Origin: Circinella umbellata
Taxonomy: Eukaryota; Mucoromycota; Mucoromycetes; Mucorales; Lichtheimiaceae
Direction of reading: 5' to 3'
NCBI GenBank assembly: GCA_025093555.1
Contig: JAIWNF010000021.1
Coordinates: forward strand, 310,001-374,000
DNA: 64,000 bases
This document shows positions 14,401-25,341 of this stretch, piece by piece. Within the stretch, counting starts at the first letter, position 1. Every line of letters begins with the position of its first letter. The notes under the pieces were generated by a model. It was not told the DNA's origin. It ran no database searches and saw only the letters and a program-made list of their open reading frames with translations. A program made the position numbers and the translations under genes.

Positions 14401-15282
14401 CATCAGCATCAGCATTGTGCTTTAATAAAAAGGGAACAACTTCCAATGCTAATTTTAATAAATCATCAGTTGAAGCATCTTCTTTTTCAGCTCGTGCTTC
14501 ATACTCTTGCATGATTTCAGCAGATAAATGTCGAACATATTCATGACCCCATGAACCGATATCTTCTTCTGTTGATCCAATAAATCGATATCGTAAACTT
14601 TCACGTTGACCTTCTTCTGCATAAGTCATTGACAAGACAGATAAAATATCTGCAAATAATTGCTAATAAAAAAAAAATTAAAAAAAAAAAAAACAGTCCA
14701 TTAATATTCTTTTCTTTATTCGTATTTGCTTACTACTAATAACTTACCTTATCTGTTGATTCTGGCCATGAAGCATGCAATTCTTTAAGTGTTGAATAAT
14801 GAGGACTCAAGAACTTTAAAGGTTTAGGTACAGAGGTCATTGAACTCGTCGATGTACGAATCAAAGTACGAAGTTGTTCCAATGCAGGTCGATGCAACTG
14901 ACGATCGTCTTCCTGTTAATATTATATACATATATTGTTAGTTGTCTCTTTTTTTTATATAATATAGAACAAAAAATATATATGTATATATATATATCGT
15001 ACCTTCAATCTTTCAACCAACATTTCAAGTTCATTTTTTAATTGTTGATCCTCTTCAGACTATATAACAAATAATATATAGATATTAATAAATATATAAT
15101 TAAACATCTACTTTATTGGATTACGTGTTGTAGAGAAAAAAAAACGCTGGACTTACAAGTTCTTCTTCTTCTTGTCCCTTTTTATTATCTTTGACTTTAT
15201 CATCGACTTTCTTTGGTTCATTTTCTTTTTTAGCATCCAGTTCTTTTTGACTGGTAGTATCCTTTTTTTGTTCGTTCACCAT
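11460..15282 (-). CDS. RPN1: 26S proteasome regulatory particle non-ATPase subunit Rpn1 (PSMD2)
   Basis: Largest base subunit of the 19S regulatory particle; a toroid of proteasome/cyclosome repeats that docks ubiquitin receptors and Ubp6. Fourteen exons: 15157-15282, 15003-15059, 14748-14912, 14307-14662, 14051-14209, 13775-13965, 13548-13700, 13237-13471, 12881-13131, 12514-12785, 12007-12397, 11824-11942, 11624-11738, 11460-11533. They sum to 2,664 nt, 887 aa (human 908, yeast 993). Seen: charged Lys/Glu N-terminus; [34 protein letters not shown] repeats such as [93 protein letters not shown]; and the C-terminal [18 protein letters not shown]. All 13 joins keep frame. It is divergent from ATG12, 317 bp away. 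Confidence 0.96.
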
Positions 15283-15599
15283 TATGAATAAGAAGAAAAA
15301 AAAAAGAATAGAAAAAAGAAACACGCGTACAGTTTTTCTCTTACTTGGTTCGCTTATTATACAAGTTTAATAATATGTGCTCCGATTTTTTTTTTTCTTT
15401 TTCCACTCTTATTACAGAGTTACGCACGCGTCTTCCATTTTTTTTTGAGATTAGAATACGTCACTTCCCCTCTACTTGTGTTCCAACTTCGGACTTTCTA
15501 GATTTTTTTTTTTTTACATTCTCTTGTCTTTATGCTGATATTATTACTATTTTCCTGCAGAAAAGAAGACCCGAGAAATAAGAATAATAATAATACTAA
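15283..15599. promoter_or_regulatory. Shared divergent promoter region, RPN1 / ATG12
   Basis: A 317-bp gap between the two start codons. The motif CACGCGT occurs twice (15323-15329 and 15425-15431) amid T-runs and a CT-rich tract near 15465-15490. Repetition of a CG-containing 7-mer in such AT-rich DNA suggests a factor site, but the factor is unknown. No clear proteasome-associated control element (Rpn4-type GGTGGCAAA) was seen. Confidence 0.45.
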
Positions 15600-16311
15600 A
15601 TGAGCACAACAGAAGAATCTTTATCAAAAGAACTAGATGCTAATCTACTCATTACGAATGAATCAGTACAGGAATTATTTGTACAAGTGATAGAATCTCG
15701 CAAACAAAAAGATACTTCCAAAGGTTTTCTTTTTTTTTTTTTATTTCTTAAATATATAAAAATATTTATATCAAATGTTATCTTGTCTCTTGCTCTCTCT
15801 CTCTCTCTCTTTCTATCTCTTTTTACTATCTCGTATACTCATATATACATTGTGTTTGTTTTTATGTGTATATTTGCAGTGGTTGTTCGTTTTAGAGCTA
15901 TTGGCAACGCACCGATATTAAAACAAAACTTTTATAAAATTACAGCATCCAATAAGTTTCAAACAGTAATACAATTTCTTCGAAAAGAATTACGTTATCA
16001 AGGTTCTGATCCATTGGTAATTTTTTTTTTATTTCTTTCTATTACTTGGATACACAATCATAATCAAAATAAACTGAACGATATGTTTTTTTTTTTTTTT
16101 TTTGATTTCAGTTTTTATATATCAATAGTGCATTTGCTCCTGCACCAGATGAAATTGTTGGTAGTTTATTTAAAGTAAGCATATCTTTCTATTGTAGAAC
16201 AATACTCAATAATAAATAATCCTATTAAATATCCTCTTTAACTATATCTAGTCTTTTAACACCGACGGACAACTTATTATAAATTATAGTACTATGGCAG
16301 CCTGGGGCTAA
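15600..16311 (+). CDS. ATG12: Ubiquitin-like autophagy protein Atg12
   Basis: Atg12 is conjugated through its C-terminal Gly to Atg5 by Atg7 and Atg10; the conjugate then promotes Atg8 lipidation on the forming autophagosome. Four exons: 15600-15723, 15880-16016, 16112-16174 and 16252-16311, total 384 nt or 127 aa. The Atg12 ubiquitin-like core is clear: VVVRFRAIGNAPILKQNFYK, then TVIQFLRKEL, FLYINSAFAPAPDEIVGSLF and SFNTDGQLIINYSTMAAWG, ending in the required free Gly. The first intron uses a weak donor (GTTTTC after AAAG), but the frame and the conserved VVVRF junction support it. The N-terminal 40 residues are short and divergent. Confidence 0.95.
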
Positions 16312-16780
16312 AAAAAATCCTTATTCTTTAATATATTAATATCATCATTGTATAAGTTTTTATTACTTGTTTATATTTTTTTTTATTATTATCATTAATA
16401 TTGTTGTTGAGACAAAAAAGGAGCAAAAAGTTATTGGGAAAGAAGGAAAAAAAACTATACGTACAATTATCTTTGGAATAGGGTTAAAGAAAGAAGAACG
16501 GGGGGGGGGGAATGGATGTATAATAAGTTTATACATTAAAATACAATACAAATGAAATAAAATAAATAGATGAAATGATGTAAACCGTGATAATAATATT
16601 ATTATTACTATTATTATTGTTTCTTTTTTTTTAAAATAGATTTATCTAATCTCTCGAGAAGGAGAAAAAGAGAGAAAGAAGGAGGGGGGGTAGATGGGAT
16701 GTTCAAAAAAAGCCAGTTTTTTTTTTTTAGAAAAAAAAAAGGGGGGGGTGGTCAAGAACGATAATACGTACCATTAGTTT
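16312..16780. other. Intergenic region with G homopolymers, between convergent genes
   Basis: Some 470 bp between the 3' ends of ATG12 and the next gene. Three runs of G on the + strand stand out: 11 G at 16500-16510, 7 G near 16684 and 8 G near 16741. No gene is seen. Confidence 0.6.
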
Positions 16781-19189
16781 CTACCGAGAACCAAGTCGAT
16801 TTTTCCAACCTTTCCAAAAAGTGGTATTACCATTACTATTAGATTTTTTTAACTTAATTGTTCCTGAACGATTAATTGTAGATGATGTTTGCGGTTGAGG
16901 TTGGGGTGATTGTTGTTGTTGTTGTTGTTGTAATTGTTGCTGTTTTTTTTCGTTTGATTGATAATCAAGCCATACAGGTTGTTCTTGCTGTGAAGAATAG
17001 TGATTTAAAAATGTAGATGGATGAGGTGGAAGAGGTGATTCCATCATTGTATTGGATGGTTGAGAAGATTCTCTATAAGTGGTTGGATTAACAAGTTCAC
17101 GTTGTTGTTGGTGCTGCTGTTGATGATTATTATAATAGTGTTGTTGTGATGGTTGTTGATTATTACCAGAATAACGTCCTGTAGCAGCAGCATAATCAGC
17201 GGATGACCATGAAGTAGCAGGGGATAGAATACTATGCATTGAAGATGAAGTACGTGGTGGTAAAGGTGGTAGTGGGTTTTTAGGTGGTCCAGTAGGTGGT
17301 GGAGTCGACCGACCATGAGCATGTGAACCCAACGAGGATCGTGGTGATGTTTGTAATAAAGAGGATGACGAGGCTCTTGATAACGGATGTTTAGTAGCTG
17401 GATTAGCAATAGGATTAGTTTTTGACATTTCAGATAACACATCAATAGAAGAACGAACAGACGCTGATCGACTTCTTATACCAGTAGTCGGTAATGATTT
17501 ATTTGAACTATGGCTCATTACTTGACGTAAAAGCTCTTCTCGCTCATCCAACAATCTGGTTAATAATCCTCGTTTATCTTCCAATTCGATGCGTTGCAAT
17601 TCAACTTGCTCCAATAATAAATGTTGATTATTACTGCAATTATTACTATCATCGTCAACTTTCATTTCTTTGGGACAAGCTTTGACTTCAAGTGATGCAA
17701 TGAGCTGATCTTGCTTGTGCACGACCTCTGCTAGTGTTCGTGATTGTTGCCGTTCTTTTTCAAGATCTCGCAAGTGTCTTTCAAGCATGATTTGTGCCCC
17801 CTTTTCTACTGCTGTCAGTTGCTTTTTGACAAAAAGGAGTTCCGCTAATACTAATTGCTGTTGTTGCTCCTTATTATTATTACTTTCATCGGTTGATAAT
17901 GTTGCTGATACTGAATTGATTACTTTGTTTATATTACTACTATTATTATCTTCTTCACCTGTTGCGATGGATGTATTCAATGAAGAAATAAAAGTTCCTT
18001 TGTCTTCGTAACTATCCAATAAACAATTCCAAAATTCACCATCTTCGCTTGTTAAATTTGTTTCTACAGTAATACGTCGTCGGTCCAATTCATCCCCAGT
18101 AGTCGTTGAAGTCGTTGTCGTTGTCGTCGTGTTGGGTGTATCAAACAATTTGGAAAATGGTCGAAATTCAGGAGAAATAGGGGTATCTAACGTGATTCTT
18201 TTACTGTTCATTCTTTGTTGTTTTCGTTCTTGATCAAGCTGTCGTTCGAGTAGATTATGTTCTTGAGATAATTGATCTAATTTTTCACTAAGATATTGAA
18301 TACGGATTTCATAATCACGCAATTGAGAGGATATCTTCTTATCCTCTGATACTTCATTATTATTATTATTATTATTAGTATCATTACTATTTGACGTCGT
18401 TGTTATTGCGTTTATCTGTTGTTGTTGATTCAATTTTTCTATTTCTTCTTCAGCTGCCTGCAGCTTATTCAATGTATCTTGATAAATTGCCAAAAGTTCG
18501 TGTCCAATTGAATCAGCTACCACATTTCGATTAATAGTTGCTGCCCGATCACGTACACTTGCACTACGACTACGTCGTGTTATCGCTGCTACATGTGCTG
18601 ATACTGTGGCTGATCTTTGTCGTCCTTCTATTTTCGGTGGTTTTCTTATTACTGTTGATGTAGACGACGAAGGCGTTGTTATTATGGCTGGTTTGGTTGG
18701 CAGGGTGGACGTAGATGAGGAAGTGGTGGGTTTTTCTGTTGTTAGAGTCATTGTGTTGTTGGTACTAGATGGGTCTGGTAGTGGTTTTGCGAGAGCTGCG
18801 AAATTACAATTACTGTTGGTTTTTTTATTATTATTCGAAACAAATACGCTATTAGTGTTATTATTATCATTATTACTATCGTTGGATGACGAGGATGATG
18901 TAGTGGTACCAATATGGGTTGTGGCTGCCTTTGTGGAAGAATTGACAGGTGGTGGTTGTTGATCGAATTTGCTAAGAATAGAAGCAACTCCACCACTTTG
19001 AGTTCTTGCTCTACCTCGTTTTGAATCTGTCTTTTTATCGTTATCGACTGGAGGTGTAGTTGGGGTCGTTACATTATTTGGTTTCCATGATGGTGTAATA
19101 GAAGGTTTTGTTATTGGTGCTGTTGTTGATGATGATATAGTAGAAGAATTATTTTTGTTTAATAATGCTATTGCTGCCTGGACACTCAT
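16781..19189 (-). CDS. Low-complexity coiled-coil protein, function unknown
   Basis: One uninterrupted frame of 802 codons, unusual here because most neighbours are intron-rich. I do not recognise the family. The first 200 or so residues are Ser/Thr/Asn/Pro rich. A conserved-looking segment with RSRSASVRDRAATINRN leads into a helix (about 220-260, ELLAIYQDTLNKLQAAEEEI). Further heptad-like segments are at about 275-325 (EDKKISSQLRDYEIRIQYL), 447-508 and 525-562 (VELQRIELEDKRGLLTRLL). A second RSRSASVRSS copy near residue 575 echoes the first and could be a basophilic kinase or 14-3-3 target. A Pro-rich stretch (PPTGPPKNPLPPLPPR) resembles an SH3 ligand. The tail has poly-Gln and ends basic and aromatic (TFWKGWKNRLGSR), possibly membrane- or partner-binding. 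A cytoskeletal or polarity adaptor would fit, but that is inference. Confidence 0.75.
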   Translation of the reverse strand: MSVQAAIALLNKNNSSTISSSTTAPITKPSITPSWKPNNVTTPTTPPVDNDKKTDSKRGRARTQSGGVASILSKFDQQPPPVNSSTKAATTHIGTTTSSSSSNDSNNDNNNTNSVFVSNNNKKTNSNCNFAALAKPLPDPSSTNNTMTLTTEKPTTSSSTSTLPTKPAIITTPSSSTSTVIRKPPKIEGRQRSATVSAHVAAITRRSRSASVRDRAATINRNVVADSIGHELLAIYQDTLNKLQAAEEEIEKLNQQQQINAITTTSNSNDTNNNNNNNEVSEDKKISSQLRDYEIRIQYLSEKLDQLSQEHNLLERQLDQERKQQRMNSKRITLDTPISPEFRPFSKLFDTPNTTTTTTTSTTTGDELDRRRITVETNLTSEDGEFWNCLLDSYEDKGTFISSLNTSIATGEEDNNSSNINKVINSVSATLSTDESNNNKEQQQQLVLAELLFVKKQLTAVEKGAQIMLERHLRDLEKERQQSRTLAEVVHKQDQLIASLEVKACPKEMKVDDDSNNCSNNQHLLLEQVELQRIELEDKRGLLTRLLDEREELLRQVMSHSSNKSLPTTGIRSRSASVRSSIDVLSEMSKTNPIANPATKHPLSRASSSSLLQTSPRSSLGSHAHGRSTPPPTGPPKNPLPPLPPRTSSSMHSILSPATSWSSADYAAATGRYSGNNQQPSQQHYYNNHQQQHQQQRELVNPTTYRESSQPSNTMMESPLPPHPSTFLNHYSSQQEQPVWLDYQSNEKKQQQLQQQQQQQSPQPQPQTSSTINRSGTIKLKKSNSNGNTTFWKGWKNRLGSR

Positions 19190-20625
19190 TATTAATAATT
19201 ATTATAACACAAAAATAAATAAGTATCTAAAAGAAAAGAAAGAGAAAGGAGAAAAAATAGGGAAAAAAAAAAGATTATAAAGGGAGAATGTCTTGCTATG
19301 ACTTTTCTTTTTTTTTAAAAAAAAAAAGCAGAAATAAGATTACTTATAGATAAAGAAAGAAAGAGAAGATAAATAAGGATGCGTTGATCATAACGATATT
19401 GTTATGGTAGTTTATCATTACTGCTGGGAGGTAATAAAATTATAAAATTAATAATAATACGTAGTAATAATAGTACTAAAAGGGCTTATAAAAAAAGAGC
19501 TTGATGGTTTGTTCTAGTAATAATAATAATAAAAAATAATAATATTGAATATGCATATTTACATCCCACGATTTTTTTTTTTACTTAACCTTGGCAGCTT
19601 GCAGATTAAATAATTTTTTTTTATCTACTCTCTCTCTCTCTCTCTATCTACTCCACCTTACGGTACTTTACTCTCCTTTCATTTCCTTCCTTCCTCCTTG
19701 TTCACTTTTTCACTCTCATCCATTCAATTTGGATTAGTTTACCAATAACGCAACCCTAAAACTCTTTCTATCTTTGTCTCCCCCCACCCCGTCTTTTTTT
19801 TTTCTTGTGTAATCCCCCATGCCAACCATAAAATAACTCCTGAATAACCTTTTTAATCGAAAAAAAAAAAAATTGGAGCTCCTCGTTAATATATATATAT
19901 AAATACATACATACAAGATAGAAACGAATAAAGAATGATGAGAGTGAAAAGAAGTTTTTAAAACAAACTTATTTATATTACATGAATCCAGTATTATGGG
20001 TGTAATCTGAACAGATATTATTAATGCTACACAAAATAAAATGCGTTTTGCAGATATACAAAAGATAAATCTTTCATTAGGTTTACATGCTTATAGGAAC
20101 AAGGAGAGTGCACTGATCAACGCATTCTTGCGATTTAAACACAGGAACCGTAAAAGGATTATATTGATCCAATTTATAAATATCGTTTTTTTTTTTACAT
20201 TATCATATATTTTATGTACTACTATGTTGTCACACACACACACACACACACATTCAATCGTTCTATTAATTTCACGTTGATAGAAATATATCATCAAACA
20301 ATAACGGTCCATGCACGCCACTTTGTTTAAAATGTCCCAAAAATAAAAACATAAATATTCCAAAACAGCCACCCCTTTTCCGTCAACTATAATTATTATA
20401 ATTATTTGTTGCAAACAAATAAATATATATAATGTAATGTATAAATATTAAATCCATAATTATACAAGCCCAATAGACCAATACTGTTTCATTTAAGTTA
20501 ATTTTTGCTTTATACATATAAATTTTTTGTATACACACATAAAAAATGGATGAAGAAAATAGGTTGACAGAAAAATTGCAACAGCCCTGTTTTTTCTTTT
20601 TTTTATTATAATTGGGTTAATTGGT
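19190..20625. other. Intergenic region with (CA)n microsatellite
   Basis: 1.4 kb of AT-rich DNA containing a CT-rich tract (19625-19700) and a CA repeat at about 20231-20252. Short frames on both strands lack protein-like composition. It likely holds the promoter of the 802-residue gene and the 3' UTR of RPS10. Confidence 0.55.
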
Positions 20626-21513
20626 TTACTCGCGACGACCACGACCTATTATTATTAAAGACAAAACATAAAAAATAATACAATAAATGAGTAAACAAAA
20701 AAGGAGGATTCACTATATATGAATATACAATAATAGATTATATATTAAATTAACTTACCGAAACCACCACGGAACTCAGGCTTGAAGTCACCATCGGCAC
20801 CTTCCTTACGGCGGTAGCCATCACGGTCACCACGGGGACCACGACCACCTTCGCGACCTTCACCGACTACAATAATAAAATTGAAACCAATTTTTTCATT
20901 AGTCATCATCCTTTCTCAATTATCGCAGTATTAGCTTATATATATATTATACTTACAGGCACGACGAGGAGCAGAGGGACGAGCAGTCTTCTTCAAAGTA
21001 GCAGGGACAATCTCTTGGGGCAAGTGAAGGTCTAAAAATAAAATAATTATATTTAATCAATTTTTTTTTTCAAACGGAAAATACATGACTTTTTTCTTCT
21101 TCTCAGAATATCAAATATATATCTTACATTCACGGAGATAATCAATACCCTCATCAGTAAGGGTGTAGTAGTAGTATTGCCACGAGAATTGGGTCTTGAC
21201 CAAACCCTTGGAGGTCAAGGATTGCATCATCTTGATGACTTCAAGGTTGGGAACATCGATATCGGGATGCTTGGCAAGGTTGTAGTCCTTGGCAGCGACA
21301 ACGGCACCGTCTAAATAATAGTCATAAATAATTTATCCAATTTCATCCGTCAGCAACAAATAACAAAATTGAATTGTCTCTTGTGTAGGTGTTGTCAAAC
21401 GGGTTTCTTTGTTCGTCCCTTTTCTAAAATTAATTAATTAATTTAAAAAGTAATGACTTACCCTTGAAGAGAGTCTCGTAAATGGTCTTTCGGTTCTGCT
21501 TGGAAACGAGCAT
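20626..21513 (-). CDS. RPS10: 40S ribosomal protein eS10
   Basis: Small-subunit protein near the mRNA entry region and the 40S beak. Five coding exons: 21462-21513, 21128-21310, 20957-21031, 20759-20866 and 20626-20645, total 438 nt or 145 aa. Sequence reads MLVSKQNRKTIYETLFKDG, then VPNLEVIKMMQSLTSKGLV, FSWQYYYYTLTDEGIDYLRE, YLHLPQEIVPATLKKTARPS and an Arg/Gly-rich tail ending GRGRRE, diagnostic for eS10. All four introns interrupt after the first base of a codon. A splice acceptor 6 bp before the ATG (TAG at 21520-21522) indicates a further intron in the 5' UTR, common for ribosomal-protein genes. Confidence 0.97.
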
Positions 21514-22763
21514 GTTGAGCTATCTAAATTATTTACATAGTAATGCGTTAGAATTGGTTTTTCCAAAAAAAAAATAAAAATAAAATGGGTCGTTTTTGTT
21601 CGGTCATTATATATGCATATAAGTGAAATGGGTTGGGTGATATAAAGATGGTTGAAGACATTGTGTATGTAAAAAAAAAAAAAAAAATCCATTTCGTCGA
21701 TATACGTTTTCATCCATCTATTTTATCCATCCATCCATAATATGCATATACATGATTGATTCGTTTCGTCGCTCTCTCTTCCACCCATCCACTTTTGATA
21801 CGTACATGCTGGAAAAGAGGTCGAATCAATATGGTGGCTTCATGTTCTATGTATCCGCAAGCAACTTTTTCGGTAATTCAAATTTCCGTTTCCATGGTAA
21901 CGTTCACGTTACCTGGCCCCACACTTTTTATCTTATTTATGCATTATTTATTATTGTTGTTTATTATTATTTATTGTGTGATTATTTCATAATTATATTT
22001 ATCACAATTGTTCTCTTGGGTTGAAAGTATATTTACAACATAAACTCTCCTTTTAATCTTTTTTTTTATTATTAATTTATCCAATAACAAAGACATCATC
22101 TATGTTATTATTATGTAATATCAGTAATGTTCGTAGTTTTATAGACGTATCTTATTAAAACGTTCACTATTTATGATGTCAATGCTAATTTAAACTACAA
22201 GTAGCTTTATTGGTCTTTTCCCAGATATGTTCGCTTTAACCATTTGTAAAAACTATTTTTCTTTTGACAATTTGCTCTTATGGAAATCATGTCGTCATAG
22301 ACATTCATCATCAATCACCCCATCCTCCGATTCTATTTTAACTATCTTTCCCGCTTTGCATATTCTCCCCCGTCTACAAATTACTAAGAGAGAAAAAGAG
22401 AACAATAAATAGGGCCGGACGAATAACTAGAACCAATTAGCAATGAAAAGAAAAAAAAAATTAACCAACGTATCAGGGGTTTTCATACGAAACTTATTCA
22501 ATGAAAATAAACATCGTAAAAGAATTTTCGACCAGTAACTTTTTTCTTTTTCTTTTTTTTTTATGCCTTCTATATAATTACCCATACATCTTTTTTAACA
22601 TCTTGGTTATTTTTTTTCACTTTTATTTACCCTTTAAATTATTTAAGTTAAAAAAAAACAGTTTTAGAGTAAGACCTCATGTTTTATTATTAAAAACCAC
22701 TTCTCCTGATTCACTATTTCTGTGTTACTCATGCAAAAAGGGTTTAATTTAATTAAATAGAAA
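21514..22763. other. Divergent intergenic region, RPS10 / MedA-like gene
   Basis: 1.25 kb between two divergent starts. Next to RPS10 lies its inferred 5' UTR intron. The region includes an A15 run near 21671-21686, the palindromic X-box-like site listed separately, and many T-runs. Open frames at 21,750-22,025 are not convincing genes. Confidence 0.55.
21888..21913. promoter_or_regulatory. RFX X-box-like palindrome plus adjacent inverted repeat
   Basis: GTTTCCATGGTAAC at 21888-21901 matches the X-box bound by RFX-family winged-helix factors. It overlaps a second palindrome, GGTAACGT-TC-ACGTTACC (21896-21913), giving three GTTACC/GGTAAC-type half sites in 26 bp. It is about 375 bp upstream of RPS10 and 850 bp upstream of the MedA-like gene. 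The match is direct; binding is inferred. Confidence 0.5.
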
Positions 22764-24307
22764 ATGGACGATTCATCAACCCCACAACATCAGCAGCAAC
22801 AATATTCTTTGAGCCCATATGATTTGGATACAAGTGGGATGTATCAACAAGGTGTTCAACAACAACAACCTTACCAACCTTCTCCAACACAATATGTAAC
22901 ACAATCATTACATCAACGTCGTACCTCTAACAGCATGGTCTCACCTTCTTTGTTACCACAATCTTATAATCCTCAACAACAACAAGCATCATTTTCTCAA
23001 CAAATACCTTATAGTCCACCTTCACCGCACAAACCACCTGTTTTTCAACAAGCTTATGCAGAACAGACGTTTCAACAACCAAGACAACAATATAGACAAC
23101 AAGATATGTATTATTCTCCTACTCAACCAGGTTTAGGACCAGGGGGTAGGCAACCTTCTTTTGATTACAATAATCGATCAAACAATTTACAAGTTTCTCA
23201 GCAACAGCAACAGCAGCAACAACAAGAGCATCAACGGCAACAAGAATCGGAACCTATTTATCTTCAACACGCACCTTATAATAATAATCTAATGAAAAGA
23301 TCCTATGAGCAAAATGAAATGCCTCGTGTGATGCCAAGTCCAGAAGTCCAACGACATGATCAACAGCGTACTATCCCTAATTTCAATATGTTTGATTCTG
23401 TTCCATTGGAAGATCCACAAGCACAATACCTTAGTACTAGTAGTAAAAGCGATGATAGCGGTCAATTCATACTCTCCTCCTTACAGCAACAACAAAACCA
23501 ACAAAGACAAGAACAACAACGACGTCAACAACAATATCAACTCTATGCTTATTCTAATAATGCTGCTTCTGTCGATTTAGACTTTGAAGGGGACTTAAGT
23601 GAAATGCAATATGAGTGGGCACAAGATGAGTGGGCACAACGACGTCGACTTGTACAATTTTGGCGCAGTGAAAAAAATAATCGAATTGTATGTGGTTTCC
23701 AACCTGTTGCACAAGAAGCTCATGGTGGTCAAATGAATCAAATTCCAGGACTATGCATTGTTTCTTGCGTTTATTGGGAAACACGTCAAGATTACTTTAT
23801 TACTTCTGTAGATTTAATTAATTTACTGCAATTTGTAATGGATATCTCTCTTTCAATGGAAGAAAAGAATCGGATACGACGTAATTTGGAAGGCTTTAAA
23901 CCAGTTACTGTGAGTAAAGGACGGCCTGATACGGCAGATTTCTTCAGATTGATTATGAACTTCCCAAATCCAAAACCAAGAAATATTGAAAAAGATGTAA
24001 GTTGTAATATTTTTATGTTTTTGGCTATATTGTAGTTATTATTTTCACATGAATATAGTAAAATGATGAATGAGGGAATTAACTTTATATATGTAAATGT
24101 AATATATAGATCAAAGTATTTGAATGGTCTGCATTGCCGTATGCATTGAAAAAGATCGTAACAAAATATCGCACAACAGTATTACAAAAGACAGTTAATC
24201 AAGAAGGAATGATGGAAGTGACTAATAACAATAGTAATAATAATAACACAAGTCTTTCTCCTGCTGATACTGGACCATCTGTTGTTCAACAGATTCTGGA
24301 CATGTAA
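22764..24307 (+). CDS. MedA/Ren1-like fungal developmental regulator
   Basis: Two exons, 22764-23996 and 24110-24307, giving 476 aa. The first 260 residues are Gln/Pro/Tyr-rich with long glutamine runs, typical of transcriptional regulators. From about residue 270 comes a conserved block: EWAQDEWAQRRRLVQFWR, GLCIVSCVYWETRQDYFITS, VDLINLL, RRNLEGFKPVTVSKGRPD, FPNPKPRNIEKD and, across the intron, KVFEWSALPYALKKIVTKY. I recall this arrangement from the C-terminal domain of MedA (Aspergillus) and Ren1 (Fusarium), nuclear regulators of sporulation structures (domain remembered as DUF7082). The family match is from memory and should be confirmed by a profile search. The intron sits exactly after the IEKD motif. 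Confidence 0.7.
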
Positions 24308-25341
24308 TAGATTTTGTGCGTATCTAATTTTATTTTACGTTAAAAATAAAAAGAAAAAGGAAACGAAGAAAAAACTTTGCCACTGTATTACGTATATGTA
24401 TTAGTAAATATATTTATCGTTTGTTTTTCTTTATCTGAATTACTAGTAATTATATTAAAACAACAATAAAACCTGTATAATAATCTATTCATTTTCACGT
24501 AAAACAATATTATACGTATGATAACAACGTGGACTAAACATTTTTATTCCCCATTTACATTAAAAGCATATGCACGTGTCAGGATTACGTAGCGCACATA
24601 CAATCTTAAAAAATCATCTATACATAGTGCGTGTATAGGATTATTATTGTTTTTATCCCTTGTTTTCTTCGGTATAAATGTATATATACAAACACACCAT
24701 CTTCACTTCTCCTTCTAGTTATAGTTTGAATTTGACAATTATAATAAATATTTATGGAGTAAAAAAAATAAAATAAAGTTGTGTGCTTTTCAAAAATAAA
24801 ACATCTGGTCTTGTTTACTGATTAATCAATTGTGTTGTCTTTTCATTTATTTTATTCTATATTCTGTTTTTCTTACTTAATTAAAACATATGATCGCGAT
24901 TAAGTAAATAAGATAAATTGTATATTTATATATAAAATTCCAATCATACATACATAAAAAGGGGGTTGGGGGTTCAGGGGGGGAGATTTCTATGGTTTAA
25001 AAAATTGCTGTATGGGAGAAGGAGGGTCTATTTATGGATATATAAGGGTCTCTTTTGTTCAGTTGATTGTATTGTTAATGTATCCGCTCATAGATCTTTT
25101 CCTTACAACAATTGTGACTTTGAAGTGATATATATTAATGTTTGTTAACGAAAAAAAAAGAGTGGAATTACCCGAGATCGGTTTCATTTCACCTTAATTT
25201 AGTTTTTTGATATATAAATTTTTGCCAACATAAAATATTCTATTCTTCATATTTTCATAAGGAAGATCCTTTTCACTCCTTTTTTCTATTTCAATACTCT
25301 TTTTCTTTCATATAAATACATAAAATTGCTTTTAATTATAT
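24308..25341. other. Intergenic region
   Basis: 1.03 kb between two plus-strand genes, very AT-rich, with AATAAA-type signals soon after 24307 and a short G-rich patch at 24960-24985. No gene recognised. Confidence 0.55.

Noticed and set aside
16500..16748. G-quadruplex cluster
   Set aside because: The three G-runs are too far apart to form one intramolecular quadruplex; they are better seen as homopolymers.
20041..20280. 79-codon frame upstream of the RPS10 3' end
   Set aside because: It ends in translated CA repeats and has no family resemblance.
21752..22024. Two overlapping plus-strand frames of 78-90 codons
   Set aside because: They lie in the divergent promoter region, are hydrophobic by AT bias, and contain the X-box palindrome instead of a coding signature.
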